In this document: positions 53,791 to 64,000 of the stretch, piece by piece | Numbering within the stretch: position 1 is the stretch's first letter | How the letters are laid out: every line of letters starts with the position of its first letter | NCBI GenBank assembly: GCA_024138025.1 | Contig: JAMXBD010000209.1 | Span: 62,001 to 126,000 of the forward strand | From: Combretum micranthum | Lineage: Eukaryota; Streptophyta; Magnoliopsida; Myrtales; Combretaceae | Length of the DNA: 64,000 nucleotides | Direction of reading: 5' to 3' | The notes under the pieces: generated by a model | Told to the model about the DNA's origin: nothing | Database searches by the model: none | The model's input: only the letters and a program-made list of their open reading frames with translations | Made by a program: the position numbers and the translations under genes

Positions 53791-54590
53791 AGTTTAAATA
53801 GCTGTTTTTTCATCTTCGTTTTGACATCAATTGTTAAAAAATAAGTATAGATAAAATACAAATATTTTTTACTAATAAACATATAAGATCCAAATGTTGA
53901 TTATATACAAATGAAAATCAAACTCCTTAATTCCGGTAAAAGACATGTTTATGGTTTAAAAAAAAAAACACAAATGCGAATTATATATAAAAAATTATCA
54001 AATTATCATATCTATATTACATATTGAAGAAGAGATATAAAATTTTCTACATATATCATATGAAGTAGACAAGACACAATAACGGTGTTATGCAAAAGTT
54101 GTAAAAATCGTTATATTGCATGTAAGATGTGCAATACATGTAAAGTACTGATATTTTGCTTGTATCGCATATGTGATACATAAAATAAATTATCAGTATT
54201 TTTCTTGTATTGCACATTGCACTTGTGATACATGTATTGCAGGGTAGACATGTGATACAAATAAAGTATCGGCACTTTGCATTTATCTAACATTGGATGT
54301 GCGATATATTAAAAAAACATATGTCACATATTCTATATGCGATATAACGATGGTATATCCATAATATTTTTTTATATAAATTATATATGTGCGGTTTAAA
54401 AAAATGGTAAATAAGTAATAATCTCCCCTAATTCGTTCCCTTTTTAAGAAAAAAAAAATATCATTTATGAAACTTGTTATAATAACCTTATGTGGTGGTG
54501 TTTGGTATGGAGGAAATTGTATGATTATTGACTCTCTAAAAAAAAATTACAAAAATACAAACTATATAAAATTAATTATCAAAATACCGA
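53791..54590. repeat. AT-rich DNA with TGCATATGTGATAC-type repeats
   Basis: 54110-54310 has several diverged copies of a GTATYGCAYATGTGATAC-like unit with weak dyad symmetry, such as GTATCGCATATGTGATAC at 54161 and GCACTTGTGATACATG near 54220, at roughly 55-70 base spacing. No gene is seen. Confidence 0.5.
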
Positions 54591-54960
54591 CATAAAATCG
54601 CATATAGTAGATGTGATTTAGGTTTTTTAAAATTTACATGTGAGTCGTCTATATAAGATGAGATTCATGTATAAACGTGAATCACATCTTACAGAGATGA
54701 CTCACATATAACATACATGAGTCATTGCTACAAGATACGACTCATGTACAAATGAATTGCTTTTAAGAAATATGATTCACGAATTCCAAAAGTTTTAAAA
54801 GTATACCATACGTGAATCGCATCTAAGAGAATTACATAAGTTACTTGTGAATCACTCCTATAGATGCGATTCAATGATGTACAACTTTTGGCTGATCACA
54901 TCTATAAGAAGTGACTCATATTGAAAAATATAAGTCGCATGTTCAAAAAGAAATTACACA
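54590..54960. repeat. Array of GTGAATCACATCTT-type motifs in both orientations
   Basis: About ten copies of a motif near GTGAATCRCATCTT or its complement lie close together, for example GTGAATCACATCTT at 54680, GTGAATCGCATCT at 54812, GATGCGATTCA at 54864 and AGTGACTCATAT at 54911. Alternating orientation would allow many small stem-loops. No reading frame runs through it. Confidence 0.6.
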
Positions 54961-56650
54961 AATAAAAATTACATAAAAATAATTACATAAATAACGATGT
55001 AAATTCTTTTTGAAATATTGGTAGACACGTCTTTCACCAGTTTGTTACGTAGGGATAGAAATGATATCTATTTTTATATTTAGATGCACTTTGAGAAACT
55101 GGATACCAAATTTTTGAAGATTGAAATTCGAGTTTTGAAAGGAATTCAATGCCACATTCTCAATGTTGGAATCACAATACGATGCCAACTTCATTAATTA
55201 TATGTAATTTTATCATCATTTTATATTATCATATATTTATAATTTACATTTATTGATAGAGTCATTTCTCACAAATAATCTTTATAGCCATTTTACTACA
55301 AATGTTCTCGTGTTTGAAACACGACATTAGAGCTTAACTAAATTTTCTAATGCTATTAGCATGTAACATATCAACATTTCGAGTAGTTAAAAAGAAGAAT
55401 TAACATTTAAGGATAGATCCATTTATGGTATCGACATTTCCGGTGGTTAAAAATAGGATTCAATGTTTTGTAATGTGAGTTAAATAATATATTAATAATT
55501 CATAATTGATGACAATTTAATCAAAAATTAGTTCAAATATTGATATTTTACATGAATTTTATGAAACACTAATATCATATTTGATTAAACATTGATTGTC
55601 TTCTTAACCATTAGAAACGTTGAAAGTGTGGGAATAGAGTTTATAACAATTTTTATCTGTTTTTTCAATTTTAACTTTTAAAAGGTGCAACTTATCAAAT
55701 TAAACAGTATAATAACAATAAGAATTTAGATTGCTATAAATGAAAGGAATAGAGAGATCAAACAGTTACATGACATGAAGTTTGGACTGCTCCTTAGTCT
55801 CCATGGACATCAAATGCTTGCAATGGAGGACTTCATACACCACTTTATTTATCATCAAATATTTTCTCACTTGAAGCGACACAAAACACCACACATAAAC
55901 TCTCTTAAACAACCACTTAAGTTATGTCTTATTACAACATACAAATATACAAAGAGACACTCAAGACATAATTTACACTTTCATAAAATCACTCATTCTA
56001 TCTTAGAGTAGTTTCTCACAAAGTGCTTGCAAATAAAACTCAATGAAACTACTTAACTTTTCTTACAAGAAAATAAGGAGATTAAGAGCAAGGAACAAGA
56101 TTATTAAAGAAAGTAATATAGGGAGATTAAATACCAATGAATGAGCTCATACTTCTTCTTAAAAATAAGGAGTTTAAGAGCAAGGAACTAGATTATTAAA
56201 GAAAATAATATGAAGATATTAAATGCTAATGAATAAGCTCATGCTTCTTCTTAGACTTTACTCTCCAACCCTTATTTATAAGGCTTTTAAAAGATTTGGT
56301 TATTGTCCATTTTCTCCCAGATTTGTCTTTGTATTAGATACTTTTTTTCCGTATTAGATATTTTAATGGCTAGTATGTTGATGTTCAATGTCTTGATGCT
56401 AACCATTGCCGCCCATATGCCATATAGGAGTCTTTTGATTTTCTTGTTATCCGCATCTTACTTGTTGAAAACACTTTTACCAGTTAGACACTATGCTCTC
56501 ATGAATGGGATTTTACTTTGCATATGATTAAAACCATTCTAATCACGTGAAACTTGGTTAACATTTGGATGTTAACCCTGATGCTAACTATTGTGTAGTA
56601 AAAACCTACAAAACACTAGCAAGCGCGAACGCTAAACACATATATTTTGC
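54961..56650. other. AT-rich intergenic DNA
   Basis: No gene is supported. It contains a 92-bp tandem duplication near 56071-56252 and a segment at 55775-56010 loosely similar to 21710-21940. Confidence 0.4.
56071..56252. repeat. Tandem duplication, 92-bp period
   Basis: Units at about 56071-56161 and 56163-56252 both run from AAATAAGGAG through TTAAGAGCAAGGAAC to a CTTCTTCTTA end, with a few base differences. Confidence 0.85.
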
Positions 56651-56667
56651 TTGTGGCCCTAGTATTA

Positions 56668-57225
56668 TGTTAAGTCTGTTGACTCAAATGTTAGGGAAAT
56701 AAGAATCAATATCCAATCAGATCACATGCGGGTTGGACTCTAGTATTTTATCCTAGATATAAAAGCTAAATAACCTAAGGAAACCCTAGCTCCTCTTCCA
56801 ATCTCTCAGATTAGTCCTCTTTTTATGAACTCACTTCTTTTTCTTTACTCTCACGAAGTAAACCCTAATTTTGTACTAATGTTTGGTATTGCAGGTTGGA
56901 GGAGATGGAGAGATGAAGGTTAAGGCTATTTCAAGCAAGCCTTCAGCTCCTAATTACACTTGTAATTTCTGAAAAAGTAGGGTAATCCAACCCTTTTCTG
57001 CCTTGTTCGTATTTATAGACTTCTCACATCAATAGATCTATTTTACATACTAGTTGTCGAATGGTTACAATATTTGTTATCTAGCTGTTCATAATTGTTT
57101 CAAATCTGTCTATTGCATGTATATCATCTGTTGTTCTTTTGCTAAAATATTTATAACTTGTTTAGGGGACATAGTCCCTTATCTAACCTGGTTGTCTCCT
57201 GTTTCTGTTTCTGTTCTTTATAAGA
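56668..57225 (+). mobile_element. Solo LTR-like insertion of 558 bp
   Basis: Flanked by TATTA at 56663-56667 and 57226-57230. The related repeat at 28489 reads CCCTAGTATTACAAGTG with no interruption, so it is the empty site. The insert starts TGTTAAGTCTG and has a TATA-type ATATAAAAG near 56757 followed by a transcript-leader-like CCTAAGGAAACCCTAGC, as in copia LTRs. Its end (TTTATAAGA) is not the expected CA, so it has decayed or the class is wrong. Confidence 0.6.
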
Positions 57226-58260
57226 TATTACAAGTGTAAAAATGGAGCACCATGTCAACAAAATATGCAAGGGCACTAGAATCCATTGTGAAAAAGAAGA
57301 TAAGTCTTAAGATTTTTTATCTTCTATTTTTTTCCGCTTATGGAGGTATTTGTAAGCTTAACATACTAGAATCATTCTAGATCTGGTTTAATTTGTTGCT
57401 TTTTGATCGTTTTGGCTTTTTTTTTTTCTTTTTTTTTCGTTTTTAAGTAGAATCTTGGTCAACAAACATATAAAAATAAAAAACAAATATTTTTACTCAT
57501 AAACAGATCTGTTGGATATAGATATAAATCAGATATAGATGAAAATGAAATAATAATTTCTACACGAGAAAAGAATTAGATTGTCTTTCCATAAAATAAG
57601 CTCACAATGTATATTATGCTCGTCAATCCCTTAACCATATATAAACTCTAGTGTTACCCTATCCTAGACGTGGAAGAAAAGTCTTAAAACAAACTTAGTA
57701 CTCTAAATATTTTTGGTTTTAATTTAGGTTTACCTTTATGATAAACTATAATATACCATTAATAAATTATATATGAATTCATCATCATGTATGAATTATG
57801 GGTCTGTTTGGATAGTCTGTTTTCTATTTGTATCTATATCTGTATATGCATCGAAACGATATGTGTAAATGTATATGATTTGTATTTATATTTTATTTAT
57901 ATTTGATCTTTTCATTAGAACTGCCAACTTTTTTTTTTTATCTATATCTATCTCTTGATAAATAATTAAAAAAAAAGTTTATGTGTCTCCCAGAAAAAGC
58001 TAGCTAAGCAAACCCATATTTAAAATTTTAATGTTAGGTTAAATTATCCATTCCTATGGATACAAGCTTACAACTTAAAGCACAAAATATTATTAGATTG
58101 CCCTAAGCAATAGTAACTTTCAATTAATATTACCACTTGTATCACAAATAAATCTCATAATACAAAATTACCAAACTACTAAGTCAATGTGATATAAACA
58201 ATATAATAATATTATTTATTTCTACTAATTTTTAGTTAACATCAATATTATTTAGGACAA
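57226..58260. repeat. Dispersed repeat, second copy (see 28489-29155)
   Basis: Collinear with 28500-29155, but with two extra segments: about 95 bases near 57357-57447, and about 230 bases near 57799-58016 that begin GGGTCTGTTTGGATAG and end TTAGCTAGCTT-complement type (CTAGCTAAGCAAACCC). The latter ends are imperfect inverted repeats, which suggests a MITE. Confidence 0.6.
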
Positions 58261-58352
58261 TGACACTTCTTTGTACTAATATTTGGTTTCTCTTTTTTTT
58301 TTTTTTCATATGGCAATTATTCAACTTTATTGCATTGTTTCATACAATATTG

Positions 58353-58825
58353 TTATAATCGAACCGGGGTTTGACCCAGATAAGCTAAGAGGTCAAGGGT
58401 CGAACTGGATTCAATGGAGCTGAACTAGAGTCACAAAAAAGTAAAAATACAAGGAATAATTTAATTATGAAACACCAATATATATAACATCACTCAATTA
58501 AATCTATATTTAGATCAAATTCATCAATTAATTGTTAAATAAGTATGATATAATGATCATATTTTATAAATTTATAATAAGTATGAATAAATATTTAAAT
58601 TTCTAGTTTTTTTTATTTTTTGTTTTTTGATCTGGGTCAACCATTCCGGGTTTTCCAGTTCGACCTTTCGGGTTTCCCGGTTCAACCTGGTTCGACCGCC
58701 CAGGTCAATTTGAGTTTCGCCGACTTGATACAAAAATGAGTCATATGCAACACTCGACCGAACATTAGTGCTAGTTCCAGTCAAACTGGGTCGAATTGGC
58801 CGGTTTGGGCCGGTTTTGATAATAA
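58353..58825. mobile_element. DNA-transposon-like element with CCGG-rich ends
   Basis: The left end TTATAATCGAACCGG and the right end, read on the minus strand, TTATTATCAAAACCG form imperfect inverted repeats. The right arm (58625-58815) is rich in GGTT/CCGG modules such as GGTTTCCCGGTTCAACC, and the centre is AT-rich. No transposase and no clear target duplication. Confidence 0.5.
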
Positions 58826-59470
58826 TGGTTTTATATTACACACTATTAATGTTTTTTCATTCTATAGAGACAAGTTCTATAAGATATTAACTTAAGCAAA
58901 ATATAAGTTGAATTATGGAGATTGAAGACATGGAGGTTTTAATTCTTTATATTTTAGATATTAATTGTAGAGACATGTTGCATTATAAATGTATTGATAA
59001 TCTTTTAAGGTCAATTAGTATAGAAATTTCTCCATGTTATAATGTTTTCATTTATAATATATGTTTTGAGTTGTAACTTGTGTGTTTCAACTTTTATATT
59101 ACCGAATCTACTATCACAAAAATAAATTATGGATATCGCAGATCTTATGATATTGATAACCTTTTAAATTTCTTTCGGCACTCCATAAGTAATTTTCCTA
59201 TAATAAACATTTAAAAACAAGGTAATTTTCATGTTACATAAAATTACATATATGATGTTAATATTAAAATTTTAAAAAGAAATAAAATACAAGTTCCACA
59301 GGTACTCTACAGGTTTTACAACGTATGAGGTGAGTAAAAAGAGGTACATGACAAGTTATGGGTATGAGATTTAGTATAATGTGTCTTATAAGGTAGGGTA
59401 CGAGTATGGTTTTATACCCTACCCACCTTATACATGCTCACTCATAGTAATAGCACGGACAACCTAATAT
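58826..59470. other. AT-rich intergenic DNA
   Basis: No gene or structured repeat that I can support. Confidence 0.4.
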
Positions 59471-59474
59471 AAAA

Positions 59475-60610
59475 AAGGATAAATTACAAAAAGTCTACTT
59501 GTGTTTTTACCCATTTGCAAATAAGTGACCCGTGTTATTTCTTTATTTATTTATAATAATTACATGACTTGAACTGTGTTAGTATGTGTTAATAAAAATT
59601 AGTATTAATTAAGGGATAGATGTTATTAACCTATTAGTAAAATAATTTCTTTAATAATAAAACTATAAAAATAAATTTAAAATAATAAAACACAAAAATT
59701 ATTTTAAGAAGGCAAAAAAAAAAAAAGAAAAAGAAAGAAAAAAAAAAAGTAAAAGCATAGTAGATTTGGGTCATGGTCTTCTTCAACGTCAAACCATATA
59801 GCAAATGGTGAGAGAAGATACATCTTTCTTTTACTTGGATTTTGATACACTTTGATCCTATTCAATTGCTTATATGAGTTTTTCAAACAAGTTACAAATT
59901 AAAAATTTAAATTCAAGTTTATGGCTAGTTATCTCCATAAAATCTGGGTATCTTTATCTCCTTCAATGGTGATTCATCTTCTTCACTCACCATCTCTCAT
60001 ATATAAACGAGGACCTATAGACTTGTACTCACACAAAACCTAGAAAAAAATTCAATTTTTCATCCTCCATTGGAACCTTTTCGAATTTTTTCAAACTCAC
60101 AACACATAATACGAAGTTTTAACCTTTTTGAAGCAATTGACATGAATGCTTCTCGATTGGAGGTAAAAAGCCTTGATAAGGGAGGGGTGATTACAACCAC
60201 TAGAGAAAAGTGGCACTGAAGATAGAGGAAAATTAGCGGTAGTGGTGGTGGAGAAGAACAACAACAGAGGAACAAGTGTTTAGGAGAGAGGGAAAGAGGA
60301 AGAGAAGCTACAAGAATGAAGTGAAAAATGTGTTTAAAAGGAATGGAGGATAGATTTCATGTTCTAGTGTTGAGTGGTTCCATTTGTGTGAGTGAAGTAT
60401 ACATGGACTTTTTTTTTCATTATTTTTGCTTTTTTGTTTTAATATTTTGGCCTTTCTAAAATAACTTTTAATGTTTTACTTATTTTAAATTTATTTATAG
60501 TTTTCTTATTAAAGAAATTGTTTTTGGCCAATAGGATAATGACACATGTCCCTTTAATTATACTAATTAGTATCAACATATATTAACACTAATTGTCAAA
60601 AGAAAAAAGA
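59475..60610. mobile_element. Non-autonomous DNA-transposon-like element with long inverted arms
   Basis: The left arm (about 59575-59715) and the reverse complement of the right arm (about 60440-60600) match for well over 100 bases with small gaps: for example TTAATAAAAATTAGTATTAAT against GATACTAATTAGTATAATTA, and AATTTCTTTAATAA in both. The outer left end GGATAAATTACAAAAAG is not found on the right, which appears truncated. The roughly 700-base centre has no intact gene. Confidence 0.6.
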
Positions 60611-63600
60611 ATATATGCTTTCTCTTATTTTTATTGCACACTAACTACTAAGCAACATATTGAATTTAAGCTAAACTATTAGAAATTATAATGTAATCCT
60701 CAAGTATGAGCGAGGTTAATGCTTTATAAAAATTGCTATATATGGTAATATGTACAAAAATATTTATAGTGATCTAATATTTAAAAATTATATACGTAAT
60801 TACTTATTTATATTATGTTTACTATTAAGGTTATGCATTGATAAATCACAAAATGAACAAAGTAACCTCATCAATGTTTGTAATATAATAGGCAATCAAT
60901 CTCCTATGAGAGAATTATGTTAAAATTTGAATTGACATTTTGTATATGCATCTTATTAAAGAACATATTAATAGTATATTACAAGTTATTATCTCTTATA
61001 ACTATCAAGTATGGCATAGTGTGTATTGTAATACTTAAATTGAGCTAATGTTAAAATGTTATAATCCAGATTACATTAGCAATCAATCTTCTATAATGGA
61101 ACATTTTGTATGAAACAAAACGAATGTATAATGATTAAAATAATATTGATAATGAATAGACAACCTATATATATATATATATATATATATCAATGACTCA
61201 TCAATATTAGCTCCCACCATAACATAATCCTCATAACATATTCAATAATTTTTTTAAGCTTTAACAACTTTTTATAAGTGCCACTAAATTGTCTAACATA
61301 TGATAAAGTAATTTACACAATAACTATATATATATGTATAATATATTTTAGTCTATTGCATTATGTGACAATTGAATCGCATTTATCTAATTTCAAATAT
61401 CACCGAATATTGATTTATAGCATAAAACAACATATAACTTTTTTAACCTCTCTTGATTATGTGTATAACAATTCATGCTAGGATGCAAATAACTCAATAA
61501 AAGTATTAGCCCATGGTAGGATAGAAATCAGCTTTAATAACTTGTATTAAATAACTAATGTGTTATTTAATACGATACATAGTAGTATAAGTAATAATTA
61601 TATAAAATTTTGATTCATAAATTAATATAATTCTCTCGCAATAGGTGATAATTGATAAGGATGGAAATCCTTATTTTGAGTCATCTTAGAAAATTAAAGT
61701 GCTTAATAATTATAGTGTTTTTTTTCCTTTAAATACTTTTAGGTTTTTAAATTATATGGACAAGAAAATAAAAAGGATATGAACAATTCAATCAAGATAT
61801 AACTGCACCAAAGTTAGATCAAACTGATGTTTCTAATTCATTAATCTTTGATTGATACTGGTGTTCGATGCACCTATAATGTGCGTGCTAGGAAAAGAAG
61901 TTTATAGTTAAATATACGATGAATTCATTTTTTACTACTGTAAAGAGAAGTAAGAAATAAAACATATAAAAATTTATTGAAAAAAGTTCTAAACTAGCAA
62001 ATAATATCTCCTATCATAATAAAATTATATGCAATTTAAGAAAATTTTACTTTTCAATCATAGAAAGCGGTTGTTATTTTGAAAAACTAGTTATAGAGAG
62101 AGTAATTACTAATTTTAAAAAAAGGTACAGTTTTCTTTATAATTGAATAATAAATATAATAAGAATTTTGAGACACTAAAGACACTAAACCCCTCCCTTT
62201 TACATTTATAATATAGATGAAACATGGCTATTAATGAAAATAAAGGGTTCAAAACAATCAATTGGTATTACTATTCAATTGATCAAGTCAAGTAGGGTTG
62301 TTCTTCATAATTTAACTAGGTTCCGAAAAAAAAATCTTTTAAGGATTAATATTTAACTTATTCTCAAGATCCGTGACAAAGAGCATAGATACATCGTTGG
62401 ACCCAATACGACCAGAGCTCAAGAATGTCATATGAAAAAAAAAGGTTTCCTATAACCCCATAACGTACAAAGAAAAAGTTGTGCAGCTCAATAATAACTA
62501 ACAAGAAAACCGATATGATACCAAATAAATAACTCTCTAAAATAGAGCTTAATATGGTTAAGGAAGTCTTGTATCCTATTCTATTGTTAATAAGACTAGC
62601 TATTATATTATTATAAAAAAAATAGATAAATCAAAATTGAATTCATTCAAAATCAAGTTTAAACTTATTAACTATTACTCCGACTTCATTTTCATATGGA
62701 GTTTTAAGTGCCACATGTCTCAAGTGTTAAAATTTTAAAATTACAACTATAATTATAACGAATGCAAAGATTAGAAGAAGAGGCTGTTAATAAGAAAATT
62801 GTTGCATTTGATGAGTAAAGGATATAATGCCTCAATGTAAATGTAGTAATATTGTCAAAATCATAGTAATTTAGCAGCATGAACATTTGTCTTATCAGCT
62901 AAATTTAATTCCCTTCCCTAAAGTTGTGACACTAATGGGTAGGGTTAAAAAAAAAACACAAAACTATTAGTGGCATGGTTTGCTAACTTATTTCCACCTG
63001 ATATCCCTTTGACACTTAACTTTGGGAAAACTCTTTTCCATTTTTTTTTTGTTTTCATATTTAAGAATATAAATCTACATTAAAGTTGCTAATTATTGTT
63101 TCGGAATAATTATTAAAAAGTTAAATAAATAATCCTCTTACATTTTTATATAAAATAAATTATACCAATATGCATCAATATTTGGATACAACTTCATTTA
63201 AAATATAAGCATCTTGATTGTTAAAAAGAAAAATTAGCATTTCGCAAAATAAGTCAAATAAAGTATGCATTGACAAAAATTGAAAAAAATTAGAAACTAT
63301 TTATGTGTTGATATATAAATGAATTTTACAAAACATTAATATTTCATTTAACTCACTTCAAAAATTTGTTGGCTTCATTTGGTGTGATTTACCATTTTGA
63401 TATTTTGTTAATTTAGGGATGCAATAGAACAAATTATTATATTGTACTTGATATGCTAAACACCTTGGATGGATTTGAGAATTTTTTTTTACCCTATAGG
63501 GTTTACGGTCAATTCATGGGTTATAGATATGAAATGATGGGAAACTCAACCCACCAATATATAATAAATTTTAAAAAATTATTAAATACAAATTCAATTC

Positions 63601-64000
63601 AAACTCAAAAGCAAAGAGTATATGATTTAAAAAAAGCATTCTAACTTCTATCTGAGATCTTAATTTCATCTTAAAAATATATATACAAAATATTCTTAAT
63701 TCACTAAGCTTAATTAAATTTAATATATATATATATCGATTGAATTATATGTGAAATTATGTTAAATATTTAGTTAATAATATTGAACGTGTTAGCATAA
63801 TTTAGCTTTTTTATTGCATTGTATATTTGTTTAAGAAGAGCTCAAATAATAATTAAACACAATCATGTTTAATTAAGCTTAAGCCCATGTCTTATTTCCC
63901 AAAAGTCAAATCTTCTTTAGATAATATCACGTGCAAATTTTTGCAAAAACCATCTCCAAAAAAATAAAAAACCGACATTTCCCTATACCAAAGCAAATTC
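60611..64000. other. AT-rich intergenic DNA
   Basis: No gene is supported. A (TA)n run lies at 61168-61190. Open frames here are short and low in complexity. Confidence 0.4.

Noticed and set aside
56924..56971. Short frame MKVKAISSKPSAPNYTC after a possible acceptor TTGCAG
   Set aside because: It lies within the solo-LTR-like insertion, has no partner exon that I can support, and is too short.

Overview
The window is AT-rich nuclear DNA of a flowering plant, most probably a eudicot. The evidence is long AT-rich intergenic DNA, GT-AG introns with poly(T) tracts before acceptors, two cytosolic ribosomal protein uS12/RPS23 genes with plant-type proteins, and a background of degraded LTR retrotransposons, MULE/MITE-like elements, a SINE and Helitron-like ends. 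I see no bacterial, organellar or viral gene and no convincing new system. What stands out is the history of duplication and insertion.

Genes. (1) A multi-exon plus-strand gene (9584-14128, 8 exons) encodes a Ser-rich basic protein of about 787 residues and unknown function. All splice sites and phases fit, but comparison with its own paralogues reveals three separate one-base deletions. (2) A broken copy lies at 39434-43885. (3) A third, partial copy (43886-45905) is fused directly onto the last exon of copy 2. (4) RPS23-A (29670-30956, minus) and (5) RPS23-B (52241-53572, minus) each have four exons of 5+156+127+141 coding bases and encode 142 residues.

Layout. 1-9.1 kb: intergenic, with an LTR-like degenerate palindrome array near 0.9-1.46 kb, a MITE-like element, and a 3-kb insertion (6.1-9.1 kb) absent from the paralogous block. 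9.1-17.3 kb: gene copy 1 and its 3' flank. 17.3-28.5 kb: two related LTR remnants, a SINE and a 669-bp MULE-type element with 9-bp target duplications. 28.5-31.2 kb: a dispersed repeat and RPS23-A with its telo-box/site II promoter. 31.2-38.6 kb: LTR remnant and AT-rich DNA, ending in a Helitron-like 3' end and split by a probable 3.7-kb solo LTR. 38.7-48 kb: second copy of the gene block. 48.5-50.7 kb: compact LTR retrotransposon with PBS and PPT. 52.2-53.8 kb: RPS23-B. 53.8-64 kb: palindromic repeat arrays, a solo LTR, DNA-transposon-like inverted repeats and AT-rich filler.

Relations. The two blocks (6.0-17.3 kb and 38.7-47.8 kb) are the same orientation and act as filled and empty sites for each other, so several insertions can be dated as later than the duplication. 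RPS23-A is the copy with a canonical protein and promoter; RPS23-B keeps a full reading frame but has N-terminal substitutions and no visible telo-box or site II motifs. All homology statements are from reading the sequence by eye; no search or alignment was run.
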